From the NCBI RefSeq assembly GCF_014638995.1, contig NZ_BMFR01000002.1:292203-356202 (forward strand): 64,000 nt of DNA, given 5' to 3'. The notes beneath the pieces are model-generated. The model did not search any database, had not been told where the DNA came from, and saw only the letters and a list, made by a program, of their open reading frames with translations. The DNA is from Virgibacillus oceani. Its GTDB lineage: Bacteria > Bacillota > Bacilli > Bacillales > Amphibacillaceae. Below are positions 17,508 through 25,607 of this stretch, piece by piece (positions within the stretch are counted from its first letter, which is position 1; the number at the start of each line of letters is the position of its first letter). Position numbers and translations under genes: made by a program.

Positions 17508-18278
17508 TCATCTCCTAAACCTTCGCAAGAAACTATCCAGCCTCTCATTTTCTGAATGCCCAAACACTTCACTCGGTGTCCCTTGTTCTGCAATTACACC
17601 TTTATCCAAAAACAGTACCCGATCCGCGATATCACGGGCAAATTCCATTTCATGTGTAACTAGAACCATTGTCATTCTTCCCTCGTGTGCAATATCCCGA
17701 ATAACCTCCAGTACTTCTTCAACAAGCTCGGGATCAAGCGCGGAGGTCACCTCATCAAACAGCATGATCTTTGGTCGCATTACTAATGCACGCGCCATTG
17801 CTACACGCTGTTTTTGTCCACCAGAAATTTGGCTAGGGTAATTATCAAGTTTATCACCCAGTCCTACTTTATCGAGCATCTCTATTGCCCTTGCTTTTGC
17901 CGATGCTTTATTTTCTTGTTTTACATGGATTGGTGCAGTCATGCAATTTTGTAATATCGTCATATGCGGAAACAAATTAAAGTGCTGAAATACCATTCCT
18001 ATATCCCCGCGAACCTGGCGCAAATGCTTTTCATTAGCAGTAACGAGCCGGCCGCTTTTTTCCATTTGCCAGAGATTTTCTCCATCCACAATTATTGACC
18101 CTGATGTCGGCTGCTCCAGCGTCATCAGCATTCGAATGATCGTTGTTTTCCCAGAGCCGCTAGGACCGATAACGGCAACCTTTTCGGCAGGCATTAGGTC
18201 CAAATTAATTCCTTTTAGCACCTCTACATCGCCAAATGATTTATGCACGTCTTTAAATTTTACCATTGGTTCATTCAT
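17508..18278 (-). CDS. ehuA: Ectoine/hydroxyectoine ABC transporter ATP-binding protein EhuA
   Basis: Cytoplasmic ATPase of the polar amino acid uptake type, 256 residues. Walker A is GPSGSGKTT, the signature is QISGGQKQRVAMARAL, and Walker B is IMLFDEVTSALDPELV, where Val replaces the usual Pro as I recall for EhuA; the switch His is in LVTHEMEF. ATG at 18278 overlaps the ehuD stop by one base (TAATG) and has AAAGGAG upstream. Last gene of the doeA-ehuB-ehuC-ehuD-ehuA operon, followed by a strong terminator. Specificity is taken from ehuB and doeA. Confidence 0.88.
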   Translation of the reverse strand: MNEPMVKFKDVHKSFGDVEVLKGINLDLMPAEKVAVIGPSGSGKTTIIRMLMTLEQPTSGSIIVDGENLWQMEKSGRLVTANEKHLRQVRGDIGMVFQHFNLFPHMTILQNCMTAPIHVKQENKASAKARAIEMLDKVGLGDKLDNYPSQISGGQKQRVAMARALVMRPKIMLFDEVTSALDPELVEEVLEVIRDIAHEGRMTMVLVTHEMEFARDIADRVLFLDKGVIAEQGTPSEVFGHSENERLDSFLRRFRR

Positions 18279-18997
18279 TACATCACTGCTCCTTTTCCCT
18301 TGTTCATCCTGCCCAGAACCGTCTTTTTATCAAACCGGCGATTCATTTTTTTCTCCAACCTGTTTATCAAAATTGCTGATGGATAGCTTAAAATCAAAAA
18401 TAGGATTGCTACAATCGTTAAGGGCTCCAGGTATCTCCAATATTGTGCCCCGTAATCGTTTGCCATTGAGAGGATTCCAAGTACACCAATTGTTGATGCA
18501 AGCGGGACCTCTTTAAACATAATGATTAAATAATTTCCTAACATTGGAATAGTTGGTGGTATTGCTTGAGGCAAAATAATCTTTGTCCATTTTTGCCGAT
18601 TTGAAAAATTCAGTGCTGTTGAAGCCTCCCACTGTCCAGAATCTACATTTTCAATACCGGATCGATATACTTCCCCAATATATGTGCTGTAATGTATCCC
18701 AAGTCCGAGTACAGCGCTTGTAAATGGATCCAATGCAACACCGATTACAGGTACCATTGGCCATGCATAAAAGATGAAAAACAATTGAACAAGTGGCGGG
18801 GTGGAACGGATAAATTCCATTACCCATATGATGAGCCATCTGATTGGTTTTATAGGAATTCTTCTAATAAATGTCCAGCCAAACCCAAATACCAGTGCAA
18901 ATAAGTAACAGGCAATTGTCAAAGAAATGGTTATACCAAGGCCTTCCAATACGGCAGGAAATGCATCAAAGAATACCTCCCAGCTCCAGCTATTCAT
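18278..18997 (-). CDS. ehuD: Ectoine/hydroxyectoine ABC transporter permease EhuD
   Basis: Membrane permease of the HisM/GlnP type, 239 residues, with about five helices. MEFIRSTPPLVQLFFIFY is the early conserved segment and the coupling loop reads ASTALNFSNRQKWTKIILPQAI, the EAA motif that contacts EhuA. The start overlaps the ehuC stop by four bases (ATGA), so the two permeases are probably made in equal amounts and form a heterodimer. The C-terminus is basic, ending in RFDKKTVLGRMNKGKGAVM. Confidence 0.88.
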   Translation of the reverse strand: MNSWSWEVFFDAFPAVLEGLGITISLTIACYLFALVFGFGWTFIRRIPIKPIRWLIIWVMEFIRSTPPLVQLFFIFYAWPMVPVIGVALDPFTSAVLGLGIHYSTYIGEVYRSGIENVDSGQWEASTALNFSNRQKWTKIILPQAIPPTIPMLGNYLIIMFKEVPLASTIGVLGILSMANDYGAQYWRYLEPLTIVAILFLILSYPSAILINRLEKKMNRRFDKKTVLGRMNKGKGAVM

Positions 18998-19665
18998 TGA
19001 CTCGCCACCCCTTTCTTAGAAAACCCTTCCAATTTTCTTGTTAGCCAAATTAATGGCAAAGCTAAAATAAAGTAGAAAATTAATACTAATAAGTAAACCA
19101 TTGGCGCTTGTGATAGATTAGAGCTCCGCAAAATGTCACCATAGTAAAGAATATCGGTCATTCCTATTAACGAAACGAGCGATGTGGATTTTAGCATAAG
19201 AATAAGATAATTACCAAACTCCGGTAACATCATGCGAACCGCTTGGGGGAAGACAACTAATCTCATGCGTTGAAACCGTGACATATTAAGTGCAGTAGCC
19301 GCCTCTGTTTGTCCTTTTGCAACCGATAGAATTGAACCCCGAACAATTTCTGACATGTAAGCACCATAATTTAAAGAAATTGCTAAAACACCTGCCCAAA
19401 AGTTGCTGCCCACTTCAATCCCGAATAAAATTGGAAAAGCATAATAAAGCCAAAATAACTGGACAATTAAAGAGGTGCCGCGAAAAACTTCAACATAGAA
19501 TCCGGTTATTTTACGAAGGATAACATTTTTGGATAAACGGCAAAATCCCGCAACAAATGCTGTAAGATACCCCAACACAATTGAGGCAAGCAATACAGAA
19601 ACTGTTATTTTAATTCCCTGAATCAAAATAGGAAAGACATCATTTAGCGCATTAATTGTAATCAC
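18994..19665 (-). CDS. ehuC: Ectoine/hydroxyectoine ABC transporter permease EhuC
   Basis: Second permease of the importer, 223 residues, with VFRGTSLIVQLFWLYYA and the EAA loop AATALNMSRFQRMRLVVFPQA. The start is awkward: the only usual codon is GTG at 19665, but AAAGGGAG runs straight into it, leaving no spacer. The first codon at good distance from that site is ATT at 19656. The permease gene at 49735 shows the same arrangement. A terminator-like hairpin lies just upstream, between this gene and ehuB, so permease expression is probably lower than that of the binding protein. Confidence 0.86.
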   Translation of the reverse strand: MITINALNDVFPILIQGIKITVSVLLASIVLGYLTAFVAGFCRLSKNVILRKITGFYVEVFRGTSLIVQLFWLYYAFPILFGIEVGSNFWAGVLAISLNYGAYMSEIVRGSILSVAKGQTEAATALNMSRFQRMRLVVFPQAVRMMLPEFGNYLILMLKSTSLVSLIGMTDILYYGDILRSSNLSQAPMVYLLVLIFYFILALPLIWLTRKLEGFSKKGVASQ

Positions 19666-19683
19666 TCCCTTTAGAGAATATAG

Positions 19684-19740
19684 AAAAAATAGGGTCCCTA
19701 ACCCCTGCCTTGAGGGATCTGGACCCTATCGAGCGTTGCG
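19684..19740 (-). terminator. Intercistronic terminator/attenuator between ehuB and ehuC
   Basis: On the - strand ATAGGGTCC pairs with GGACCCTAT (19731-19739 with 19689-19697) around a 33-base loop and is followed by six T. This is a good intrinsic terminator inside the operon. Partial read-through would give more binding protein than membrane and ATPase subunits. Confidence 0.7.
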
Positions 19741-19754
19741 GGGAAGATTAAAGT

Positions 19755-20642
19755 TTAATACTGTTCACCGCTGCAAACTCCTTCTGTTGTAATATCTGCT
19801 GGAACTGAATTACCTTCAGCACTGAATCCGTTAGCTTCCAATATTTCTTCCACCGTTCCATCTTCTTTTAATTTTGCTAGTTGTTCATTATAAGCTTCTC
19901 GTAAAGCATCATTATCTTTATGAAACGCGGCTGCACCATAGCTTGGTATTCCCTCAATATCTGGTTGTTCGAAGTCCTGAACAAATTCGAGCTTGTCATT
20001 TCCGGAAGACTCTAAAGCCATTTTCACAGTCATTTCTGTACCGGTTGTTGCATCCGCACGACCGGATTCTACAGCTGAGAATGTTGCAGGAATATCTGGT
20101 GCACTTTGAATTTGATCGTCTTTTACACCTTCATGCTTAACATATTCATTCTCAGTTGCGCCTGCCATAATAGATACTGTGGCCCCCGATGAAGCAATGT
20201 CGTCATAACTATGTAAATCCATTGGGTTCCCCTTTTGAACAATAAGTCCCTCACCGTACATCATTTCCGGTTCACCAAAATCGGCATTCTCACAACGGTC
20301 TGGATTAATGGCCATACCAGCAGTTATTACGTCGAACTTACCAGCGTTTAAACCAGGAATTAACTGACCGAAATCTGATAGCTGCCCTTCTACCTTGTCA
20401 ATCCCCATTTCTTTAAATACAGCTTCTGCAATATCTACCGCAGCGCCCTTTAACTCACCATCCTCTTGATATGCATACGGTTTTTCATTGGCAAAACCAA
20501 CTGTAACCGTACCCTTTTCTTTAAGCTCCGCTAGTTTATCTTTTCCGTTATCCCCACCATCACCACTGGCGTCATCTGAACCACATGCAGCAAGCAGAAT
20601 GAAAGAAAAGCTAAAAATGAACACTATTAATAACTTTTTCAT
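19755..20642 (-). CDS. ehuB: Ectoine/hydroxyectoine-binding lipoprotein EhuB
   Basis: Substrate-binding protein, 295 residues. The N-terminus is a lipoprotein signal with lipobox LLAAC and Cys20, followed by an acidic Gly/Asp linker. The ligand domain has GTVTVGFANEKPYAYQEDG, VDIAEAVFKEMGID, the FGQLIPGLNAGKFDVITAGM segment and INPDRCENADFGEPEMMYG, which match recalled EhuB proteins closely; two cysteines (DRCEN, GVCSG) may form a disulfide. An aromatic cage for the ring is expected. It follows doeA by 121 bases and precedes a terminator-like hairpin. Confidence 0.9.
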   Translation of the reverse strand: MKKLLIVFIFSFSFILLAACGSDDASGDGGDNGKDKLAELKEKGTVTVGFANEKPYAYQEDGELKGAAVDIAEAVFKEMGIDKVEGQLSDFGQLIPGLNAGKFDVITAGMAINPDRCENADFGEPEMMYGEGLIVQKGNPMDLHSYDDIASSGATVSIMAGATENEYVKHEGVKDDQIQSAPDIPATFSAVESGRADATTGTEMTVKMALESSGNDKLEFVQDFEQPDIEGIPSYGAAAFHKDNDALREAYNEQLAKLKEDGTVEEILEANGFSAEGNSVPADITTEGVCSGEQY

Positions 20643-20734
20643 CAGCTAACAAGACCTCCCCTTCCTATTTTGAATACAATTGTCTAAGTTCATGTCTATG
20701 TTGTTTATTAAAAAAACCTAAATTGGTAAAGCTT

Positions 20735-20758
20735 GTGGAGAAGAACACACTTCTCCAC
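20735..20758 (-). terminator. Hairpin between doeA and ehuB
   Basis: GTGGAGAAG (20735-20743) pairs perfectly over 9 bases with CTTCTCCAC (20750-20758) around a 6-base loop. The T-run after it on the - strand is poor (AAGCTTT), so it may protect or process the mRNA or terminate only partly. Confidence 0.5.
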
Positions 20759-20763
20759 TGGTA

Positions 20764-21957
20764 TTAGGCCAACCGAATATTAGGTTTAATCATAAGTTCA
20801 CGAGGAAAATCAGCAAGGACCTCACATCCTGTTTCAGTCACACGAAATGACTCGCTAATTTCAACCCCCATGTTTTCCATCCAGATGCCTGGAATTAAAT
20901 GGAACGTCATATTTGGCTTGAGAATCGTTTTGTCTCCTGGTCTAAGACTTGCTGTATGCTCTCCCCAGTCGGGAGGGTAGTTAAGACCCATGGAATAGCC
21001 CATGCGCGATTCTTTTTTAATCCCGCTTTTTTCTATGACCTTTCGCCAAACAAGTTCAAGCTCTTCACATGTAATGCCAGGTCTGACAGCATCCAATGTA
21101 GTATTTATTCCTTCAATTACAACATCTGAAACGAATTGCATTTCTTCTGTTGGCATCCCGATAACTGCTGTTCTGGCAAGCGGTGAATGATACCGTTTAT
21201 AGCAGCCAGCAAGCTCAATAATAACTGGGTCGCCTTGTTTAAATCGATCATCGGTCCATGTCAAATGACATGCGGATGTTTTTTCACCAGTAGGAAGCAG
21301 TGGAACAATGGCCGGATAATCCCCACCGAAATCCTCCGTCCCGCTTATTTGGGCGTGAGCTATTCCCGCAACGACATCACATTCCCGAACCCCTTCATTT
21401 ATCGCATCAAAAGCAACCTGCATCGCCTTTTCTGCTATTTTAGCAGCATGCTTAATATACGTTATTTCATTTTCAGACTTGATGATACGAACCCAGTTAA
21501 CCATATTCGTACCATCTTTAAATATTGCATTTGGCATGCCTTGGATTAATCGCATGTAACATTTAGCTGTAAAATAATATGCATCAAGTTCTACCGCGAT
21601 AGTTTGCTTATCACGATTTCTCTCTTTCAATAAATCACATACAAAGTCCATTGGGTGCCGAACTGTTGATTGAACATAGTTATCCGCATAGGGAATTATA
21701 TGATCTTCCTGAAGCCACGTGGTATGCATTGCCGCACTTCTATCCTGGCCGCGGCCAACCCAAATTGGCTGTTCCTCATCAATCATAACGATAAGTAATT
21801 GATGGACGTAAAATGACCACGCATCATATCCTGTCAAATAGTTCATGTTAGCCGGATCAGTTACTAACAGGACGTCAATCCCAGAGTCAGCCATACGCTG
21901 CTTTGTTTTGGTTAATCTCTCTTGAAACTCTGAAATAGGAAATGTTAACACAACCAT
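20764..21957 (-). CDS. doeA: Ectoine hydrolase DoeA (EutD)
   Basis: Opens the ectoine ring to N-acetyl-L-2,4-diaminobutyrate in the cytoplasm. A 397-residue M24 (creatinase/prolidase-fold) protein. Diagnostic segments recalled from DoeA/EutD are DPANMNYLTGYDAWSFYVHQ, WVGRGQDRSAA, YADNYVQSTVRHPMDF and YSMGLNYPPDWGEHTASL. The creatinase-fold C-terminal half includes GDPVIIELAGCYKRYHSPLART, FHLIPGIWMENMGVEISES and a metal-independent-looking centre. ATG at 21957 with GAGGGG 5 bases before; GTG at 21951 is an alternative. First gene of the doeA-ehuBCDA operon behind a leader of about 280 bases with operator and cre. Confidence 0.92.
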   Translation of the reverse strand: MVVLTFPISEFQERLTKTKQRMADSGIDVLLVTDPANMNYLTGYDAWSFYVHQLLIVMIDEEQPIWVGRGQDRSAAMHTTWLQEDHIIPYADNYVQSTVRHPMDFVCDLLKERNRDKQTIAVELDAYYFTAKCYMRLIQGMPNAIFKDGTNMVNWVRIIKSENEITYIKHAAKIAEKAMQVAFDAINEGVRECDVVAGIAHAQISGTEDFGGDYPAIVPLLPTGEKTSACHLTWTDDRFKQGDPVIIELAGCYKRYHSPLARTAVIGMPTEEMQFVSDVVIEGINTTLDAVRPGITCEELELVWRKVIEKSGIKKESRMGYSMGLNYPPDWGEHTASLRPGDKTILKPNMTFHLIPGIWMENMGVEISESFRVTETGCEVLADFPRELMIKPNIRLA

Positions 21958-21981
21958 CCCTTCCCCTCGTACTTAATATTG

Positions 21982-21996
21982 TTGGAAACGCTTACT
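21982..21996. promoter_or_regulatory. cre site (CcpA) in the doeA leader
   Basis: TTGGAAACGCTTACT matches the cre consensus WTGNAANCGNWNNCW at every fixed position. It lies 25 bases before the doeA start and about 245 bases after the promoter, where CcpA would block elongation. This predicts repression by preferred sugars. Confidence 0.75.
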
Positions 21997-22215
21997 TATT
22001 ACTATGAATTTATAAGTCTTTCATTGATGAAATTTTTGCGATTAGTTGAATTGTTAATTGAAGATTTTTAGAATTGAGTAGTTATTATTATGACAAATGG
22101 TGCAGTTCAATAGATGGACAATGGCAAATTGATGGGTAAAATTATGAGCACATTGTCTTAGATGTATTTATACATGAAATGCATAAATGACTATGATTAA
22201 AACATACTATTATTC

Positions 22216-22230
22216 TGTCGATTGTCGACA
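22216..22230. promoter_or_regulatory. Operator palindrome TGTCGA-N3-TCGACA upstream of doeA
   Basis: TGTCGATTGTCGACA is the exact reverse complement of the site at 16280-16294 and sits 14 bases downstream of the doeA operon -10 element. Same position relative to the promoter as in the gntR operon. Confidence 0.75.
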
Positions 22231-22244
22231 TTGTCCTTAATGAT

Positions 22245-22312
22245 ATTATAGTTTAGAGTATTTTAGAATGTCAATAATTATTTTAATTATTTTAAATTTT
22301 ATATTTTTTATT
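22245..22312 (-). promoter_or_regulatory. Sigma-A promoter with AT-rich upstream tract for doeA-ehuBCDA
   Basis: On the - strand: TTGACA (22274-22269), 18-base spacer, TATAAT (22250-22245), both at consensus. The tract upstream of the -35 repeats that of the gntR promoter with few changes. The gene-free stretch 21958-22411 otherwise holds only the operator, the cre and the permease terminator. Confidence 0.8.
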
Positions 22313-22341
22313 TTCGGTTTATAATCGCTTATTACTTAATA

Positions 22342-22391
22342 TAAGGCCAGAATACACCTCCGTTTCCCAGTGGAAGTCAATCCTGGCCTTA
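22342..22391 (-). terminator. Terminator hairpin after the APC permease gene
   Basis: TAAGGCCAG (22342-22350) pairs with CTGGCCTTA (22383-22391). It lies 20 bases past the permease stop on the - strand. The T-run is weak. Confidence 0.55.
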
Positions 22392-22411
22392 TTAATCATC
22401 TAAAAATTTGG

Positions 22412-23824
22412 TTAAGCAATCCGATCAATTTCTTTTTTCATATGCTCCTCTGCATACCCTTTACCGTACTTAACCATGGAGATCTTATAAAGTATTATAC
22501 CTAAAACCGCCCATAAACCCACAATTGCCCATTCATATGGCCAAATAAGCGCTGAAGGCATTCCCGGCATATAAAGAAGTGCAATTCCTGTTGCCATAAC
22601 CACTGCAATCCAGCCTAAAGCTGTACCTCCGGGAAGTTTAAAAGGACGTTTCATATCAGGAGCTGTTTTACGCAAAATAATAAATGATATTGCCACCATC
22701 AACCATGCAACGACCAGTCCAAGCCCGCCTGCATCAACTAACCAGACAAGTGAGGGACGTCCGAGCAATGGTGCAATAGTAGAAAAGAAACCAATTAACA
22801 ATATTGCTTTATGCGGGGTTTTATATTTTGGATGCAATTCTCCTAAGCTTTTTGGCAGCATACCAGCGTTGGCAAGGGCATAAATCGCACGGCTCCCACC
22901 TACATAAAAACCAATCCAGCTCGTAAGTATTCCACCGATACCACCGAGAACCAGTATATTGCCCATCATTTGACTATCACCAAAAGCTTTAGCCATGGCA
23001 TCAGCCGTTACTAAATTTGATTCACCAATTTCGGCGGGATTTAATATCCGGGAGACACCGAAAATGACAGCAATATACCAAACAACAGCAAGTAATACAG
23101 AGAAGATTAATAACTGTCCAATTCTCTTTCGCGGCAAATTAATTTCTTCAGCAGCCTGTGGGATGACATCGAATCCCACAAACATGAATGGGGTCATAAT
23201 GATTACCGTTAATAAACCAGCAATTCCTTTTTCAAATAACGGCTGCATATTTTGCACGTTCCCCCCCACCGTACTGCCAGTAATTAATAATATCCCCGCA
23301 ATTGCGATCAGCAGTGTAAGAATAAACATAATGGAAGTAGAAAACTTTATCCCCCGGTAATTAATCCAGGTAATTAGAATAGATCCTGCAATACCAACAC
23401 CAGCCCAGGTTGCCGTAACATCCCATCCAGCGATTGTATACATGTAGCCTTGACTGTAATTTGGAATGAGATATTCAAAAACTGTTGGAAGTGCAACTGC
23501 CTCGAAAGCTACGACGGATACATAACCCAAAATAATTGCCCAAGTTGTTATAAACGAGGCAAGTCTACCCATTGCCTTATAACTGTACACGTGCTCTCCA
23601 CCAGCTAACGGGAGAGCAGAAGCCAATTCGGCATACGTAAGTCCGACAAAAATAACGAGTGTACCACCAATGGCAAACGCGAGAATCGCTCCAACAGAAC
23701 CTGCCTCTGTAATCCATAATCCAGTTGTTACGACCCATCCCCAGCCTATCATTGCACCAAATGCAAGTGCTAGGACATCTTTGTTCCCTAAAATTTTTAA
23801 CAATTTTTGATCATTATTCATCAT
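22412..23824 (-). CDS. APC-superfamily amino acid permease
   Basis: A 470-residue membrane protein with about twelve helices. The first helix carries the unwound substrate motif GAMIGWGWVV, and later AELASALPLAGGEHVYSYK and FVGFDVIPQAAEEINLPRKRIG are typical of APC amino acid/polyamine transporters. Start MMNNDQK with GGGGGGA before the first ATG. It lies 178 bases after the class III aminotransferase gene in the same direction and may share its transcript. Substrate unknown; an amino acid related to the neighbouring aminotransferase or the ectoine pathway is plausible. Confidence 0.85.
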   Translation of the reverse strand: MMNNDQKLLKILGNKDVLALAFGAMIGWGWVVTTGLWITEAGSVGAILAFAIGGTLVIFVGLTYAELASALPLAGGEHVYSYKAMGRLASFITTWAIILGYVSVVAFEAVALPTVFEYLIPNYSQGYMYTIAGWDVTATWAGVGIAGSILITWINYRGIKFSTSIMFILTLLIAIAGILLITGSTVGGNVQNMQPLFEKGIAGLLTVIIMTPFMFVGFDVIPQAAEEINLPRKRIGQLLIFSVLLAVVWYIAVIFGVSRILNPAEIGESNLVTADAMAKAFGDSQMMGNILVLGGIGGILTSWIGFYVGGSRAIYALANAGMLPKSLGELHPKYKTPHKAILLIGFFSTIAPLLGRPSLVWLVDAGGLGLVVAWLMVAISFIILRKTAPDMKRPFKLPGGTALGWIAVVMATGIALLYMPGMPSALIWPYEWAIVGLWAVLGIILYKISMVKYGKGYAEEHMKKEIDRIA

Positions 23825-24002
23825 CTTCCCCCCAGTCCGGTTTTAGCAAAACATGAATTTGCGGATTACTGAAAAAACTGTTGCCGTAATGCTTCCTTAT
23901 TTCTAAACTCCGCGTGCAGATTTTATTCTTAAATTTATTACATGTATGCTTGAAAACATGAATATTGGAGACAAAGGCATCCCTTTTTTCATGTACTATT
24001 CT

Positions 24003-25340
24003 TTATTCCAGATGCTTCTGAACAGACAAAATTGCATCCTGTAATCTTTCAACTACAGTATTAACCTGTGATTGGTTTATAATTAGCGGCGGTGCAAAAC
24101 AAATAATATCTGTATTCTCATACGTAACAGCTCTGCAAATTACACCTCTTTCGTGCAGTGCCTCAATCACGTTTGAAGCAGCTTTTAATTCTTTAGGGAA
24201 TCGCTTATTCGTCTCCGGATCCTGAACAAGCTCGACTGCTCCAAGTAGTCCCATGGTTCGAACATCCCCAACAATATCTAATTCGTTCTTCATATTTTGA
24301 AAACCTTTTAATAACGCACTACCCATTTTCCGCGAATTTTCAACAAGCCCCTCCTGCTCCATAATTTCAATGTTCTTCAAGGCTACAGCAGCGGCAGTAG
24401 GATGACCGCTATATGTGAAACCGTGGAATAAAGTACCTGCCGATTTTTCTTTCAGCACCTCATGAATATGATCTGATACGACGACACCTCCAAGTGGGAT
24501 ATAGCCGCTCGTAACACCTTTAGCAAATGTCATCATATCGGGAATCACTCCCCAATTTTCCATGCCAAACATTTTACCTGTTCGTCCGAATCCTGTAATG
24601 ACTTCATCGGCAATGAACAATATGCCGTATTCGTCACATAGACTGCGAATTTCCTTCATATAGTCTTCTGGAGGAATTAGAACACCGCCGGCTCCTTGTA
24701 CAGGCTCTGCTATAAATGCTGCGATTGTTTCCGTACCCTCCACCTCAATTGTATGGCGAAATGAAGCGATCGCCCTTTCGGTATTGCTTCCGTACGGTGT
24801 ATCTGCATGGGTTATTTCAGTCATCATATGACCAGCCATTCCCCAGAATTCAGGAATCCCTGTGACACTTGTAGAGGCGGCAGCAACCCCGTGATACCCA
24901 CGTTTTAATCCAACAATTTTCCGTCGTTCCGGCTTCCCTTGTATTTTCCAATAATGACGTACTAGTTTAACAGCAGAATCATTGGATTCCGATCCACCTG
25001 AGGTGAAGAAAACTGCATTTAATCCATTGGGAGCAAGTGAAGCAATTTTTGCAGCCAATTTAATAGCGGGTTCATGACTAAAGGTTGAAAACGCTGAACT
25101 AAACGCTAATTTTTTCAGCTGCTCTGCTGCGGCATCAGCTAACTCCTTCCTGCCATGCCCGACATTAACGTTCCATAGTGATGACATCGCATCAATGTAT
25201 ACGCTTCCATAATTGTCTGTTAAATAGATTCCTTCTCCTTTTTCCATAATTACCTTTGCCCCATCCGTTTGCTGCTGCTGAATGGATGAGGTTGGGTGAA
25301 TGAAATGTTTTTTATCCAATTCAATTAGGTTTTCCACCAT
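24003..25340 (-). CDS. Class III omega-aminotransferase (beta-alanine/taurine/putrescine:pyruvate type)
   Basis: PLP enzyme of 445 residues. The start ATG at 25340 follows GAGGAGG by 5 bases; the reading frame continues 27 codons upstream through the leader hairpin, which is not coding. Visible are MSSLWNVNVGHGRKEL, VFFTSGGSESNDSAVKLVRHYW, RGYHGVAAASTSVTG, FIADEVITGFGRTGKMFG with the PLP Asp, FAKGVTSGYIPLGG with the PLP Lys, and FTYSGHPTAAAVAL. These are features of omega-amino acid:pyruvate aminotransferases. Only distant from the DoeD-like gene at 14197. The leader holds a terminator-like hairpin, suggesting attenuation. Exact amino donor unknown. Confidence 0.86.
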   Translation of the reverse strand: MVENLIELDKKHFIHPTSSIQQQQTDGAKVIMEKGEGIYLTDNYGSVYIDAMSSLWNVNVGHGRKELADAAAEQLKKLAFSSAFSTFSHEPAIKLAAKIASLAPNGLNAVFFTSGGSESNDSAVKLVRHYWKIQGKPERRKIVGLKRGYHGVAAASTSVTGIPEFWGMAGHMMTEITHADTPYGSNTERAIASFRHTIEVEGTETIAAFIAEPVQGAGGVLIPPEDYMKEIRSLCDEYGILFIADEVITGFGRTGKMFGMENWGVIPDMMTFAKGVTSGYIPLGGVVVSDHIHEVLKEKSAGTLFHGFTYSGHPTAAAVALKNIEIMEQEGLVENSRKMGSALLKGFQNMKNELDIVGDVRTMGLLGAVELVQDPETNKRFPKELKAASNVIEALHERGVICRAVTYENTDIICFAPPLIINQSQVNTVVERLQDAILSVQKHLE

Positions 25341-25364
25341 GATTCCTCCTCGTAGCCTTAATTT

Positions 25365-25440
25365 AAAATATAAAAAACCAGCAATATGGACAGGAGTCAA
25401 TAAAGAGCACACTCCCGTCAATATAACTGGTTTTGACCTA
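25365..25440 (-). promoter_or_regulatory. Terminator/attenuator hairpin in the aminotransferase leader
   Basis: On the - strand AAAACCAG ... GACGGGAGT pairs with ACTCCTGTC ... CTGGTTTT, a long interrupted stem followed by TTTTATATTTT, only about 30 bases before the ribosome site. It is preceded by a smaller hairpin (CTCTAC/GTGGAG near 25448-25466). It may end the upstream amidohydrolase transcript or control read-through from the promoter at 25509-25537. I recognise no known riboswitch. Confidence 0.6.
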
Positions 25441-25508
25441 AGGGCTGCTCCACTTCATCAGTAGAGTCAATTAGATTTAGCAGTTAGTAGAAATCTTTTA
25501 TTAGTATT

Positions 25509-25537
25509 AATTTAGCAAAGATTAAAATTGTGGTCAA
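25509..25537 (-). promoter_or_regulatory. Candidate promoter for the class III aminotransferase
   Basis: TTGACC (25537-25532), 17-base spacer, TAAATT (25514-25509) on the - strand, giving a leader of about 160 bases that contains the hairpin at 25365-25440. Confidence 0.5.
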
Positions 25538-25607
25538 CCATATTTTCAGAAAATTTATGATAGAATATTAATATAAAATTACATTGCTTTATTCTAAAAT
25601 CTTGGAA

